DNA of 64,000 nucleotides from Meandrina meandrites (taxonomy: Eukaryota > Cnidaria > Anthozoa > Scleractinia > Meandrinidae): contig OY855904.1 of NCBI GenBank assembly GCA_963693305.1, positions 46,635,315-46,699,314 on the forward strand, in the 5' to 3' direction. The position numbers and the translations under genes were made by a program. The notes beneath the pieces were generated by a model, which worked only from the letters and a program-made list of their open reading frames with translations, did not search any database and was not told where the DNA came from. This document shows, in pieces, positions 46,484-60,387 of this stretch. Numbering within the stretch: position 1 is the stretch's first letter; every line of letters starts with the position of its first letter.

Positions 46484-47170
46484 TACATCACGTCAGTAAG
46501 GTGCTCCTCGACTAAAGAAAGTAACAAATATTGTAGCATTGTAGTACAGTATTGTGCAAAAGTAATGCAAACGTATTTTGACGAAATTCGTGGCTTTTCG
46601 TGGCTTTTCGCGGCTTTTTGAAGAAATTTCGCTCCGAGCGATACTTCGGCGATATTTCTCCGCATTTTCGTGACACTTATTGTTTTTCGCTCTTTGGGCT
46701 CGTATCCAACGGCAAGTAGCATCAAAACGTTACACACTAAAGTAGTACCACTGACAGCTTGGGTTTTGAATGCAGAAAATGGTTTACAAAGAACAAAATG
46801 AGCTTTGACTAATTATCTTAGATTGTAACCATTGATGCTAATGGCACTAATGGTTAATAATATTTCATTTTATCTTAGTTCTTTTTGCCAAATAGTTGGC
46901 ACATACATCAAAGTCACGTTTAAGATCCCTGGGCTTTTGTAACATTGTATGGAATTTTGGATGAGCTGATAAATTGGGAGGCTTATATCCAGGGGTGGCT
47001 GGTGGTTTAAATTTATTCACGTAAAAGCCCGCCTTAAAATAAGGGACACAAGGGAAACTAGAGTGGGGCTTATATCTGCGGGAATTATAATCAGATATAC
47101 TTTTGTCTTCAGGTACATGGGCCTATAACCAGGCAAGGGGGCTTATAAACGGGATTGTACGGTATACTGT
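46484..47170. other. Upstream flank of the STAND gene
   Basis: Expected promoter/5'UTR region. A short tandem TTCGTGGCTT (x3) occurs near 46589-46617. No other feature supportable. Confidence 0.4.
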
Positions 47171-50100
47171 GAATAATTGTTACCCTAGCCTCCTCCGCAG
47201 GCAACTCCGCTGCTGAGGGAAAACTAGGGAACAACGAAAGGGAAGTAAGCAAAAAAAACTAGGAACAAATTACGTGAACGAAATAGACTAGAAACGAAAC
47301 GCGCAAAATAAAATAGAACTCGCGGGACTTCCCGCGGCCTGCAGCCCGTGAACTCGCTTTTGTTTCTAGTCCTTGTTGTTCGCCTCCTTTTCGTTGGCCC
47401 CTGGCTAGCCTTCCTTCAAAAGCGTAAATGCTTGCAGAGGAGGCTATTGTTACACCACACAACTAAATCAGCCAATTAAAAAAAATGCGAGGACTGGGTA
47501 AATAAACTGCTGTATTTGGATCCAATGAAAAACTGTGTTGTTTTGCTTCGTGCGCGAGATTACTTAACTAAGGGCGCGTTCGTTTGGAATATTCTGGAAT
47601 GAGAATATATTCTGGAATATATTCTGACTATTCTGCTCCTGGGAGCAGAATAGCCAGAATGGAAATCCAAGTAGTCCGGAATAGGAAGAGAAGCCAAACG
47701 AACGCTAACTTGCATTATTCCAATTATTCTTATTCCGGATTGATCCCAAACGAACGCGCCCTAAGCAATTAAGCAGAACGGTCGAAGGTAAACATAACAA
47801 CAGGCGGTGTAATGTTTCGTCGCGGTCAAAGTAATTGTTGTTGTCGGAGTTCTGCTTGGATTTTTCCCATTAAATTTTGCCGAACTTATTACTGAGAAAA
47901 TTTTATTAAAAGACTTAACATTTTGCTGGCATCGACATCATATAACACTGACCGAACAGCAAGTTGCGAAAACTCTTAAAACTAACCTGGATTCAGTTAG
48001 GTTACTGTGAGCTCGAGTTGAGTTTCATTCATCAAATATTTCCTGCTAAAGGCTGTCTAAAAATATATGTGCCTATTAGGTATCTTGATTGTCACGGTCT
48101 ACACAGGAAAGTACAAACTTTGTGTGCCCTCTGATGTCCAACATTTTTACATTAAACAAGAATTAATCCCTATTGCAAATTGCAAAATTACTTCCGCGAG
48201 TTTCACTTTTTTTCTAAGAAAATAAAAGTGCATATTCCTATGAATATTAGTGACGCTTGAACGAAGAGGTCAATTCCCGGAATAGATTGACCTCGTATAA
48301 GCGTCCATTATTCTTTGAATTTTCTGGTTTATACAAAAGGTAATACAATCTCAAGTTGTCTCAGATGTGGTATTTACTCAAAGATTCTTTTCTTCTGCAT
48401 TGGGTAGCACAACAACAAGAAACGCTTCAAATAGTTTGCCGGACATTTCACCATTTATATCATATTTACGGTGTTCCAAACATTAAACAAATATGGAAAA
48501 ACCGGACAAAAAATATTCAAAAAGACATTTTGGTCCAAAACGTACTGCAATTAGGCTCTTGGCCCCACGATACGCCTGCCTAGTTTTTGACGTCTCGTTA
48601 ATCTCTTTAAATCTTTGTCCGCGTTGCTAACGACGGCGGTAAAAATTGCAATTTTCTACACTTGTAACAGGCAATAGATCGATCTCGGTTACTTTCAGAA
48701 GAAAAACAAACTTGATCTTCAATTAAAATTCCGTTGCACCAAAGAAATCAGTTACTTAAAAACAGGATTGAGCTACAACCGAAATTCCGTTATCCAGAAG
48801 ACAGAGGCGGAAGCAAGGGCTGTGTAAACAATACAGAGCTCTTCGAAACAACTATTATTAGACTCAGTTAAGTCGCCAAAAATTAGCAGGCTTCAAAATA
48901 CTCACTGCTAGCAATACCTCATCAATTTAGGATCTTTTCCTCACCTTTTGTTTAGTGCAAACGGTGTCCGTAACGAACTGAGCAGTTTAACCTAGAGACG
49001 AAAACATCCCTCGTAAATTGTTTGCGCAAAATTGAGATAGGTTTTCGCATAAATTTACTTGATCTGTCAACAACTCTTCATATTAGACATCCGATTGGTC
49101 CAAGGTCAAATGAATTGGATTAAGTGCTGGGCGCAATATTTTTCGCGGCGCAGACTGTAGAGGAGAGGTTGCATATTCTTTTAAAGGCGATCTTTGTCAT
49201 TGGGCAAACGTCCTTTCTCCAAGCTAGGCCAAGTAAACTAAAAGCTTTTGGGCGTCCACACCCCATCGGTAAAAGAAATCGATAGACTCCTCAATGTTGT
49301 GAAGAGAATTTATAGCTTCCAGTCCCCGCCCGCTAAGAGGGTCAGGAGGCTCTGGAGACGAGAATGTCGTGCGAACTCGTGCCCAGTCTCTAATGATTTT
49401 GTTCTTTCTGCCTCATTTTCAAAATGTAGCCTGCGTGGCAGCGCGCAAACAGTTTAAACCGGCGGTTATTTCCGTGTGCGCAACGTGTGGCCGCACACGT
49501 TAGAAAGAAATACGAGACTAGCCAATCAGAATGAATATCAAGAACAATGCCCGGCTGCAACGCAGGCTATCAAAAATGAGGCCTGGTGCAAAAAATTCAT
49601 TTGCATGAACTAAACTCACTTCGGCCTAAAAAGTTTCACCAGGTCTCAGCTTGAAACATGCAGAGACAAAAGACAACAGGCGTGGGGCGTGTACGCATCC
49701 ATCCTAGGAGACCCAGTGGCAGTTAGTCGGGGTAAAACAAAGTAAACCTGGCAGAAATCGTAGCGGCGAAAGTTTTCAAGAAAAGTGGTAAGAGCTCCTA
49801 GAAAACAAGTCTCTCCAGACCATTTCCAAACAGCTCTGCGAATGCACTGACTGAGCACAAGAAATCCCTTGTATTATTCTGCCCAATCGGGGAACAGTAA
49901 CTTCAGAGTCACCTTCGTGTGTTCTTACTTGAATAATGACAAAACCATAGCTTTGGAAGTATACAAACCACTCCACGTGATAGTATGGCGGCCATATCCC
50001 TGACCCAATATATTAAAATTGTTTGCAAGCACTGAGAGTGCTTTTCACTTGAGTGTGGACAGTATTTCCCATTTGCTTTGTTTTTGCATTACTACGCTTA

Positions 50101-50533
50101 GTTATTGGTTTAAAAGCTCTGCGCTGGCTACATGTATTTACCTCGAGTTTTGATTGGTTGGTTCACTGGATTGTCTGTGTTCTTTGTGATTGGCCAGAGT
50201 GATTACTGTAGTTTTGGTTTTACGACACTCAAGCGAAAATCACTGTAAATAGAACTCGGCGATTTGAGTGCTACCTATAGTTCGTGAACATACATTACCA
50301 CTCTACAGCTGACTGTCGATTGACATTTTTTTCTGACGTTTTAAAGAAAATAACAACAACTACGACAACTTCTTTTATTGTCATGAGAAACAGTCGTTGT
50401 ATTTAACAACTAGACTATGAGCGAATAGTCAACGACAAGACGCAGCCGAGTTGACTATCGCTCATAGAAAACGAGGGTGAGCAGTCTAATAGACCTTTTT
50501 CAGCCATTTATATTCTTTTGTGTTTATGCTACT
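47171..50533 (+). repeat. Dispersed ~3.2-kb repeat, copy 2 (uninterrupted by BEL)
   Basis: Aligned end to end with 10889-13816 plus 22404-22720, same orientation, with scattered substitutions and small indels. It contains a 190-bp MITE absent from copy 1, and retains the single CACTG at the position where BEL inserted in copy 1. No transposase gene. Near the right end, TAGTCAAC and GTTGACTA arms could form a hairpin. Confidence 0.88.
47572..47761. mobile_element. 190-bp MITE with TAA duplication (PIF/Harbinger-like)
   Basis: Perfect 16-bp TIRs GGGCGCGTTCGTTTGG / CCAAACGAACGCGCCC flanked by TAA at 47569-47571 and 47762-47764. Repeat copy 1 (around 11290) has a single TAA and no insert, giving a clean empty site. 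An internal palindrome TATTCTGCTCC/GGAGCAGAATA marks the centre. Confidence 0.92.
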
Positions 50534-53500
50534 ATTACATTTTATACAACAACCGAGTTACTGCGCGCATTGTGATTGGCTGATGCCTGTCATCTATTAG
50601 AGTACAGATGTACAGTTGACGTCATTGCGTGGTGTGACTCGCGCGCGTGATCAGAGTTCATAGTCCAAGTCAGTCTTCTCGGCAAAGTTTTTCAAAACTT
50701 GCAGCGAAAACAACAAGAGAAAATTCAGCTTAATTATAAATCTACATCGAGGAACAATCCGCCAAATACTCTACACCTTTCGAGACATTTAACTGGGCTA
50801 AACAAGCTTAAAGTAGACAGTGGCTGACTTGTAAAATATTTATCGAATGCTGCAAGTGTTTGTCCGATGCTCGAGCAGTTTGAAGACGCTACGGGAAATC
50901 CATGAATGGCAGTTTAACGCCGTTGAACGCTTACCTTTAGTTAAAGCTTGCAGAGTACAAATGGAATAAAGGTCAGTTTCTTTTGTTGACATTTCATTTT
51001 CCTTCGTATTGCGTATTTTAAAATCGGTTTAACAGTGCTTCGTGATTACGGAAAACTCAGCCTAGTCCCTAGGCGTTCTCCTCCTCTCTCGGGCGAGCGC
51101 GAGGGCCACGTAAGGGCCTGGGAACGGGTTGGCGTGCCGGCCGGAGAACGCCTAGTGAATCAAAGGCCCTTTGGGCTGTCTCGTGTCAGTCAAAAAGAGA
51201 TTAAAAAATACTTTACTAAATAGTTATTATAAAAGTAAATGTTTTGCTAGGCCGCAAAAAGCTTGTATGTTATTTACGCTTGCAATATTTACAGGGAGTT
51301 CATTAAAGACTTTCGCGCCACTAAAAAAATAGGTGTTCTTAGGAAATTTACCATATCCAGGGATAGGGAAAGAAGAGACGGGGGAACATTTTGCTGGGAT
51401 AATATTTAGTCTTCTTTTTCCATACGCGGGAAATAAAAATGGCGAACAGGCGGGAAAACAAAATGACAGAACACATATTATTTATGATTTTTACCAAAAA
51501 AACGTCCGTCCTCTCTATTTCCGACGCAAACTGAACGCAAGAGGAATTGAGCGTTACTCGAAGCACTCGTCCCCCACTTCACCTCTTTGTGCCGACGTTT
51601 TGCGCTGTTTTCCATTTCTTTTGTTATTTATTGCCCTTTTTTAACGATCAAAGAACAATATCAGAAAATAGAGTATTTCATACATGTTTCTTGTGACGAA
51701 AACGCTGAAAATAGAAATTCCGATATGTTTGTGACGAATGTTTTACACTGCACATACCCAGGCAAATAGCATTCCCAAGGTAAATAACACCAAGGTAAAC
51801 TCACCGCGGGAATACGTTACTGAGGCGTTTGCGGTCACACACTTAACACTTTACCAAGGTCAATTTTTCATACTGTTTTCGGCGCGAAATGCGAAAATGG
51901 GTAATTCGAGGGTGCTTGCTTAGCGTCATCTCGCTTTTATTATTTATACTCTTTCGACAATCCTCTACTGCTTTGTTATGTCAGTGTTTCAGACAGCGAA
52001 GAAATAGAAGGCTAAGACTCCGTTTATATAAATCTCTTTGTTGGATTTTTCTAAACCTTGAGATGAAATCGAAATACATATAAGAAAACGCACTATAGAT
52101 CTTCCTTGACTAGTGTTGTATTTAAACGCCAAATTTCCAAAAAAAAATAGCATTTACTTACAAATCAGCAAGCCATCAAGCCATGATTCTAAGAAAGACC
52201 ACGTTTTTGCTGCCTTGAACACGCAAAGTTGACCTCAGGAAATCTAAACCTCACGCCATCACATTTAATGTTTTCAGCTCCCATAAGCCCCCTCCCATGT
52301 TTTCAGCTCCCATCCCGGCCGAATATCACCACATCTTCTTATCTGGGTTACTTAGCGTGAGGTCTGTCTTTGACCTTGTTAACACTCGACATTTGGAGGA
52401 GTGGTCATTGAACCAATTGTGACATCATCAGTTTACACGTCAATCAACTTTTCAGATGAGCAACTGATACAGCGTGGATTGATCTTTCCATAGGACCATG
52501 CATTTGCTATATCGACTGCATTCTGATGGAGCTAATCGAAAAAAACAGGCTGCGTTTTTGGTGCAAAATTGGTGCATAAGCAGGCCAACACACCTGTAAT
52601 TGATCAACGTCCCCTTTTCAGGGTTTACCGATGATTTTGTCCAAACTTATCCTGCCAGAAAGAAGGCTGTGAAGAATAGAAAGGAAAGAGGATAAGAAAG
52701 AAGGAAAAAAAAAGGAAAAGGAGCAAGAGAAAATTTGGAACGGATTCAGCAAAAAAAAAGTGCAAATTTTGGCTTATGCGCATGCACCAAAGTGAAGAAT
52801 TGTACATTGTTACACGGAATCTCTATCGAAATGTTGCTGCGATGCAAAAAAGTGCTTTTATAGCAAAGTTTGGGCAAAATTAGCATCGTAACAACAAAAA
52901 TTGGGTTAAACGGTTAAAAAAACGCGTTTTTGGGGGGAAATTCAGCAGTGAAAGGGTTAAAGGGCAACTCTTGGGAAATTTACCCCGATTTTTTTATTTT
53001 TTCTATAAGTTGTTTATAGCAACAGGAATCTTTAGAAGGTAAAATTTTAAAGATATGTGCCAAAATGAATTTACTACGAATTTTCTTTTACGCCAATTTG
53101 GCGGCCATTTTGAAAACGTTCGGATTTTGGTACGTCACGTGATGCTACGTCACAGGTGTGGAATGCAGATTTGCTTTTGCATGCTTCTGATAAGAGGAAA
53201 ACACGCCAAGCGTCTCTTCATAAATGAGAATGACAATGAGTGAAAGACCCTATGCTGTTCAATGCTGTCCAAGTGCTTAAATATGAAAGGAAGAGTAAAT
53301 CATGTGTCGTGAAACGAAACAAATCCGTCAGATTGATCGGCCTTCTAAGGTCAGCAAATGTACATAGCTTTATGCATCCTCTCTTGCACCATATCGTGAT
53401 AAAGATGCCTTTTGTCTGGAGTAGATAGTAAATTGAAAAGGGTCTGCGAGTGCTGACTCCCATAATTTGTCAGAAATCTCTTCATTTATGAGAAGGAACA

Positions 53501-55313
53501 CTGAGCCTCTATATGTCCTATAAGTAAGCGAAATCCACGCGTTCGGAAACAGACCGATATATTTTGATTCTGTTGTTAAGAAATTTGTAGCCACCCTCAG
53601 ATTTCTCCTGCTGTTAATTGGCAAAATAGAAAGCAATTCCCACCAGCAAATGTAGTGTTTCTTTGAAGTATATGCCTTCGAAAGGCGCGCGTGATTTGCG
53701 TGCAGGTCAGTACTGCGCAATAAGAAGCCACTACCCCGCGCGCTAGCAGAGGCGCTCTCGCGGGATATAAAATTATACGAAGAAATGGGGAATCAAATAT
53801 AAAATAATATCCGGATAACTAAGAGAAGAAGTGTTGCGTGAAGTACTTATTCTGTGATTCCTTTTGAGAAACAACTGTTGTAAATTAGGCAACCTGGGGT
53901 GTAGCATAAAACCTGGGTATGAAAGCGTGTCACGCTCTTTCCCTTCACCCTCCCTAGCCTGACCACGAAACAGTTTCGTGTGCAGATTCGAGCAGATGTC
54001 AGTTGACGAGATAACTAAAGGAAAACATGCCAAATGTTGTAAGACACGAAGAGCGCAACGACCATTTCAAATGCAAACCATGAATTAAAACGCAAGCAAA
54101 CGCGAAAGTAATAAGGAGCCAAACACAGCACAATTTTCGATTTTCGTGGGGGTTCTTTTCGCAAAAAGATAAGAAATTGCAAAATAAAAACATGACAACT
54201 TAATTATACCGATAAATATAAAATCACGCAGGGTCGTGTAATAGTCCCGGTGGCAGTAATCAGTTTACTAAATCATTCTCAGTACAGTTTTACGCATACA
54301 AGCACGAACAACCTTGAACAAAGTTTCCTCGAGGCAAGTTGTTTCAACTACAGAAAGCGCAAACTCCCTTCTCCCAACAAAAGAAGTGAAGACCCAGCAG
54401 AGTTTTGTCCACATTTAATTGCAAGCCTGTGTAGACCTGTGTATGTTCTAGATAAAATCTGACGAGAATTTCGGATAGTCTAGTTTCGGTAGCTGGCATT
54501 TCGCCGGCAGAATTCTTCGTTTTCGAGCAGAATTTAGAAAAATCGGTAACACAAAAGAGTCAACGAATTTAACTTGCGTTTCTGTATTTGCAAGCTTTCA
54601 AACGCACAAGATAGATAGTGTACAGTAGGCTGAAGCTCAAAAGGTCAAAACCTATTGTGATAAACATGAGCAAAAATATTTGAAGACCGAATATAAACAA
54701 CAAAATGCAGCAAACAGTTTGGTTGTATAAAAGCATGTTTAATTAAGCTTCTCGCGTACATGCAAATAATAAGAAGGCTTTTCAGGTTTGACTTAGCTCA
54801 CAAACAACTGGCCGAGGTAATAGAGAAAGAAACTGTACATTTAGGCCTTCAATTCACTCACCATTCGTCGCCGTCGGCAGTGAAGAGGTTCGATATTTTA
54901 CTCCCTTTCTCTGTCTCGCTGTTTTTTCCTGGAGGCTCAAAACGCCAGAGTTGAAATACCATAGAAGGTTCTTAATTATCCCCTGACATATCCCCTCCTA
55001 TAGCTCTCTAAAAATCAGTGAAGTCGCTAGCAGAAGTTGAGCTCTCACTGCAAGAATTTGAGTCAGCCATGTTCGTGACTTGTTGCGGTTCCACACCTGT
55101 GACGTATCACATCTCGTGATCATAATCGAAGCATCCATGGCGAAATGTCACGTAAAATACGAAGTTTTACGTTAAAATTAACCGGTAAAAAAGCTTCTGA
55201 ATTCAATATTTTTGCTTCCTGTGTAATTTTGGAAACATTCGGAAGCTTTTACTGAAATATAGTTTTCTAGCCAAGAGTTGCCCTTTAACTTTTGAGATGT
55301 TTGTAAGATAAGT
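50534..55313. other. Gene-poor stretch
   Basis: No protein-coding gene, RNA gene or long repeat is recognisable across 4.8 kb apart from the small inverted repeat at 51069. Purine-rich low complexity occurs at about 52670-52730. Exons of an unrecognised gene cannot be excluded. Confidence 0.45.
51069..51155. repeat. 87-bp GC-rich element with 13-bp inverted ends
   Basis: CTAGGCGTTCTCC at 51069-51081 pairs with GGAGAACGCCTAG at 51143-51155. GC content is much higher than the surroundings. Possibly a tiny MITE. Confidence 0.6.
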
Positions 55314-56400
55314 CCAGGGGCGGGGCAGAACACTCTGCGACGCCTGGCACTATTTTTGTATCTGAATCATCCAACAACAAATGACGTCACATCCGGTCAA
55401 AATCGGTAAAAAAGCGGCGCGGCGCTCGTTTCTGTAGAGTTGAAAAGTGAAGTTTCGGTCGAGTGTGATTTTTTCGTATTTGTGAACCAACACTTTCATG
55501 GTATTTTATTATGAGGATATCAGCAAGTTGCAGAGACATTGTTTCGACTTCCTGAGCAAAGATTTTGGCAAGAGAGGAACGTTTATTATCATTTTGTAGG
55601 GGAAAAACAGAGAGCGAAGTGCCATATCATGGCGGATATTTCACACCTTGAAAACGAGTGGCGTTCCAACTTTTGGCTCTAGTAGTTCCTGATGCATCGA
55701 TAACATCATGTTCTATAGCCTACGATCTCCACAACATCATGGATGAAATACTGGTGATCATAATTTGTAGTGTTAAGTGCTGGGAGTAGTTAACCCTCGC
55801 TGTAAAGTTTTGAAAGTCGCTGTCACTAAAAGCTGTTGTTATTCTTCATCCACGTGTGTTTCGTCTATAAGAGGGAAGCTGCATCGGATGCTGAAGGTTG
55901 GTCTTTATTTTTTTCTGCCTTTCCTTTCCTATTGTTGTTTTCAGGAAGATTGAAAACATATTCACTTAGGTTTAGAGTAATCAGTTGCCTTTTTTGAGCG
56001 TCATTGTGAATTATTTAACGACTTAGCTTCATAATCATGCAGATGACAAGTTAATAAATGTGCACACACCATCATCGGCCTCTGATCTCCTGGATTTATT
56101 CAGAAATTTTAAGCCATCCATATGATATTCTCCAGCAAAAGGAGACCTGATATACATTACCCTACCTCACAGGCTTTCCTCCTTAACTGATCCAGTGCTC
56201 CTCAACTTACTTCCCCTACATATATATATTAACCCTCCAGGCCATGATGATGGGTGTGTGACTATATCTGAGAAGTTGAAAGTTGTGTAACAATGGGCAG
56301 GTACTTTTTGCAGGCTGCAGGTTGAAACTTTGACCTGCATAATTTACTTTGTACAGCTGATCAATACCATTTTCAATGACTTTCCATGACCAGGCTTACA
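55314..56400 (+). repeat. Left arm of the large foldback element
   Basis: Complementary to 61970-63189; continues at 58014-58085 after a nested insertion. Confidence 0.88.
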
Positions 56401-58013
56401 CAAGGCTGCTTCCTAAGGAAATTTCTAAGGAGCCCTTCGGGCTCCCTAACATCAAAAGTTAGGAGCCCAACCTAAAAGTTGCCATGGTCGATCCTCGGGG
56501 GAGGGGGGCAGGGTAGAAGAAAAAAACAAATCTAGGGGAGGGGCCTGGGGAGCAGCCCCCCCCTCCCATCCCCTTCCACATGCACAGACATTTTGATTTA
56601 TCAGTAGAGCCTTTGTACGTGAACAGAGAACTCCTTCGGACAAGATTTTTTCTCTGAGAGCTCCTGAGACTGAGGGTATCCCTCAAATAGTGTCAGAAAT
56701 TCTAGCTTTCTTAACTTGACAGTTTATTTAGCCGAGCCTCTCCTTCGATAAAACCCTTTTTACACTGATTGGGTGACATGAACAGGAGTGTGTATATTAG
56801 AAAGTTTCTGTAGGCTTAAAATGAGTTTGAAAATCCGACCAGTATATTGTGCTGTGATGATGAATGTTGGATAAAATACTTTAAGTTGAAAATGTGTAAA
56901 ACAAAATAAAACATTGTTTAAAAGGAGTTTTGAACATCCAAAGTTTTGAAGCAAAATCAATGAAGCAGCAAAATTATTATTTCACTTTTGCACAGCAAGC
57001 TCACTAAAGAACTTGAATTATTGCTATCAGGTCTATTTGAAGGTTATTTAAATTATGATTTTATCTACATTTCATAATCAGTTGTCAAAAATAGACCAGA
57101 AAAATTAAGTTGTGAAAAAAAACAGTTTCTTGGCTTATCAAATGAGTTGCTTATACCAATAGATTTTAGTAGTTTTAAAAACATTATTCATGTTATTCAA
57201 GCTGTTTTCAGCAAAGTTTTATAGCACATTATTGTTTTCAAGTGTAATTTTCTCCTTGTCATGGTTCAATGAGCGAGATAAAACACAAAACAGTTCCAAT
57301 GAACAATCAAACAAACTTGATCCACAAAAAGCACTAGCTGATAAGAATGTCACAGAAAAGGCACATATTTTCTGTTGTCATGAAATTAAGCGTTCTCAAA
57401 AGTGAAAAAATAAAAGTTTGAGTTAAATAATAAGCTTAATTACAGTAATTCGTGAGTGTAACATCAAAACATTCTGCACATTATTTTAGGCTTGTTGAAA
57501 AGGTTTTTGTATCAAGCTTTTGCAGATTAAAATTGTCATGATCAGACCTGATGCATGGATGGCCAGGAGATTCATTTCACTTTTGTATCCATAAATGTTT
57601 ACTTCAAATTCACTATAAACTCCTCCAAAACATCAACAAAGCGAACGAAATGTGAAGCAGCCCATAATACCATTCATTCTTCATTCCATATTTGGGAGTA
57701 AGTCCCAGTCCTAAACAGTCGAAAATAAATCGTTTTCGAAGTTGCCAAATTTTGCAAAAAAAAAAAATTTAAAAAAAATTATCTCAATTGTTGACAAGTT
57801 TAGTATTTCCATTTTGAAATGAAGCACTTACTGTTTTCAACGGGATATATCTTACGCCAGTGGAACAAAGTTACAAGGAAATTGAAGTCATTACATGAGA
57901 ATGGAAAATCGATGCTTAGGCACCTATGCGGGCTCCTTGAACAAAAATTTAGTCGCCCGCACTCGTAACTTAGGCGCCCCAGGTGATTGGGCGCCCGTTA
58001 GGCAGCAGCCTTG
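56401..58013. mobile_element. 1613-bp TIR element nested in the left arm
   Basis: Ends CAAGGCTGCTTCCTAAGG and, on the opposite strand, CAAGGCTGCTGCCTAACGG form imperfect TIRs. They are flanked by TTACA at 56396-56400 and 58014-58018. The uninterrupted right arm of the host foldback shows where it inserted. TIR composition (CAAGG and GGAGCCC/GGGCGCC) resembles hAT elements, but hAT elements make 8-bp duplications, so the class is uncertain. No transposase. Confidence 0.8.
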
Positions 58014-58690
58014 TTACATGTAAAATCCATAATTTTCCAGGCCTGGGAAATAAAAATTGTTAAATCCCATTTCCAGATTTTCCATGGACCCACCTTGCAT
58101 AACAAGGGATAACAATGAGGATTTAATTTAATTTGTCTTTATGTGAATCATAATACTGCTTCTCTCCCATTCATTAATTTTTCAGAAAAAGATTTTAATA
58201 CTGCAGCCAGTCAAGGATTACCTAGATTGTCTTACATTTCTTTTCATCTACTCTTCTATAGGTTAAGTGTTATATAAAATCCCAGAAGAGTGCAAAACAT
58301 TCAGGAGTGTAATGGCATTTGAGAGCAAGAACGGAAGACAAAGAAAAGACAAGAGCACAAAGAAAATCTTAAATGGAAAAGAAGAAAAAAAATTTAAAGA
58401 AGAAGAAGATACAAAAAAGAATTAAAATGAAAACTAAACTTATCCAAAAAATGAAGCAGCTGAAAAGAAAAAAACAAAAAAGGAGAAAAAACTCCTTTTC
58501 GAACTACTACTAAAAAACCAAATTAGATGTAAACAGCTGGCAGCCCAGCTTGCCCTCATGGCAACAGAGCTGAGGAAATTAATGCAGGAAACACAGAATT
58601 TGTATCAAAAAGTTGTCATAAATTAAAACTCAGTGGTTAGTTTTTTATACAAAATAAGTTAAAGTATGGCTGTAGAGCAACAAAATGAAC

Positions 58691-58977
58691 AGCGGTGGCC
58701 TAATGGTTAGTGCGCTGGACTTCGGATCGAACGGTCTGCGTTCGAGCCCGGGGCACTGCGTTGTGTTCTTGGGCAAGACACTTTACTCTCATAGTGCTTC
58801 TCTCCACCCAGGTGTATAAATGGGTACCGGCGAATGTACTGCTGGGGGTAACCCTGCGATGGACTAGCATCCCATCCAGGGGGGAGTAGAAATACTCCTA
58901 GTCGCTTCATGCTACCGGGTTAAGCTCCGGCCTGATAGGCCACTAGGCTCGTATGCAGACTTTACCTTACCTTACCT
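58691..58977 (+). mobile_element. tRNA-derived SINE
   Basis: The head GGCCTAATGGTTAGTGCGCT carries an A box (TGGTTAGTGCG near 58704), and GCGTTCGAGCCC near 58737 is a B box. It is followed by a body with TTGGGCAAGACACTTTACTC and CACCCAGGTGTATAAATGGG, found in many invertebrate SINEs. It ends in a CCTTA simple-repeat tail. The tRNA-like head does not fold as a functional tRNA. Pol III promoter-bearing non-autonomous retroposon. Confidence 0.85.
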
Positions 58978-59039
58978 ATTATGAAATTACCACTCAGTTC
59001 CAAGCACCTTCTTTCAAAATAAGTCAAACGAAACTATAA

Positions 59040-59257
59040 CAACCCTCCAAGTTAAGACCGTTTTAGTCACCATGGCGACTAAAACTTTGGAGCCGGCGAC
59101 TAAATTGGAACCGAAGTCGCCAGCCTGACGACTAAAATTGAGAAGAATGATTGAAAGTGTGAGGTTAATTTAGCGACTAAAAGTTTTCACTGGCGACCAA
59201 ACTTGAGCAGTCAGTGGCCAAATGGCCACTAAGAAAAAAAATAAACTTGGAGGGTTG
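59040..59257. mobile_element. Small MITE (218 bp)
   Basis: CAACCCTCCAAGTT (59040-59053) pairs with AACTTGGAGGGTTG (59244-59257). The interior has repeated GGCGACTAAA / TTTAGTCGCC-like motifs. No clear target duplication. Confidence 0.75.
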
Positions 59258-60387
59258 TGTAAGTCTTTATAAAGTATGTTTAATTCAACGGAAATAACAA
59301 CTTTATTTTTTGCAAGAACATGTACATAGATCTATTTCTACAAATGTTTTAAAGAAATAACTTAACAGTTCATGCAGGCCTCAAATGAAAAAATATTTTC
59401 AAAAATCTTTCCAGAGAGCTATTACTGGTAATCAATTATCTTGGCCTTAATTATAATTTTCTCTTTTCTCTAGAGGAACAATCGTCTATTATTTTGTCCA
59501 CTGTATATGCCAAATTCTCACACCACTTCTTCTTTTTAGAACCCCTGGGACAAAAGAAACAAACACCTTAATTAGCAAGGGAAACAAACAAAGGAACTAT
59601 TTATATTTACAACAATTATTAATCAACTTATGCCAGTTAAATCAATCAATCAATCAATCAGTTAATTGTTTCCCAAAAAAATACACTCTCAAAGTCTAAC
59701 TGTTTCCACCAGAATGTTTAAAACATGCTCAGCCCTCATCTCTTCAGTACGGTTTTCAGGCATATAATTTGTGGGTATGTTTACTATTTACTCAACTGTA
59801 CTTTCATTCATTTTTTATGACTCAGTTCCACTAAACATTAACACTAATATATATTTGGAACATTAAATCTAGTAATATCACCAGCATCCTGATTTAAATA
59901 AACAACAACATCCAAAAATGTTAAAACTATTTCACAGGTTTAACATATCCTGCCAAAATATAACAAACTAGTCATTCATTCACCAGGATGGTTATACATG
60001 CTCAGCCCTCGTGCTTGCCTGGTCATTTATGTACCTGAGGCCATGTTGGCTTGTCATTCAACTGTTCATTTGCACGGTTGTCTCTATTGTCTGTATCTCT
60101 CACATCCATTACCAACATAAACATTTAATAATTGTAATAATTTTTTAAAATCTGCTCATGCCCTAATGCCTCGGTTGTTTTGAAGACATCCTACATGATC
60201 AGAACTTACTATCACGTTAACTAACCAAACAAAAGTCAAGCAATTAAAATTCATTTCTTACCCACTCCTTCCACCTTCTGGTTTGTTGGCTCCTAAATTT
60301 GTTCACTGTCCAATTGTCATCTATCCACCTTTCAGGTCAATGTAAGCCATTGTCTGTTAATTTTAAACAAATCTGCATGAGGTATAC
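59258..60387. other. Unique centre of the foldback element
   Basis: No gene seen. A short ATCAATCAATCA simple repeat occurs near 59642. Two loosely similar segments containing ATGCTCAGCCCTC occur near 59726 and 59998. Confidence 0.45.

Noticed and set aside
58691..58765. tRNA gene
   Set aside because: A and B boxes are present, but the head leads into a SINE body and the cloverleaf cannot be completed.
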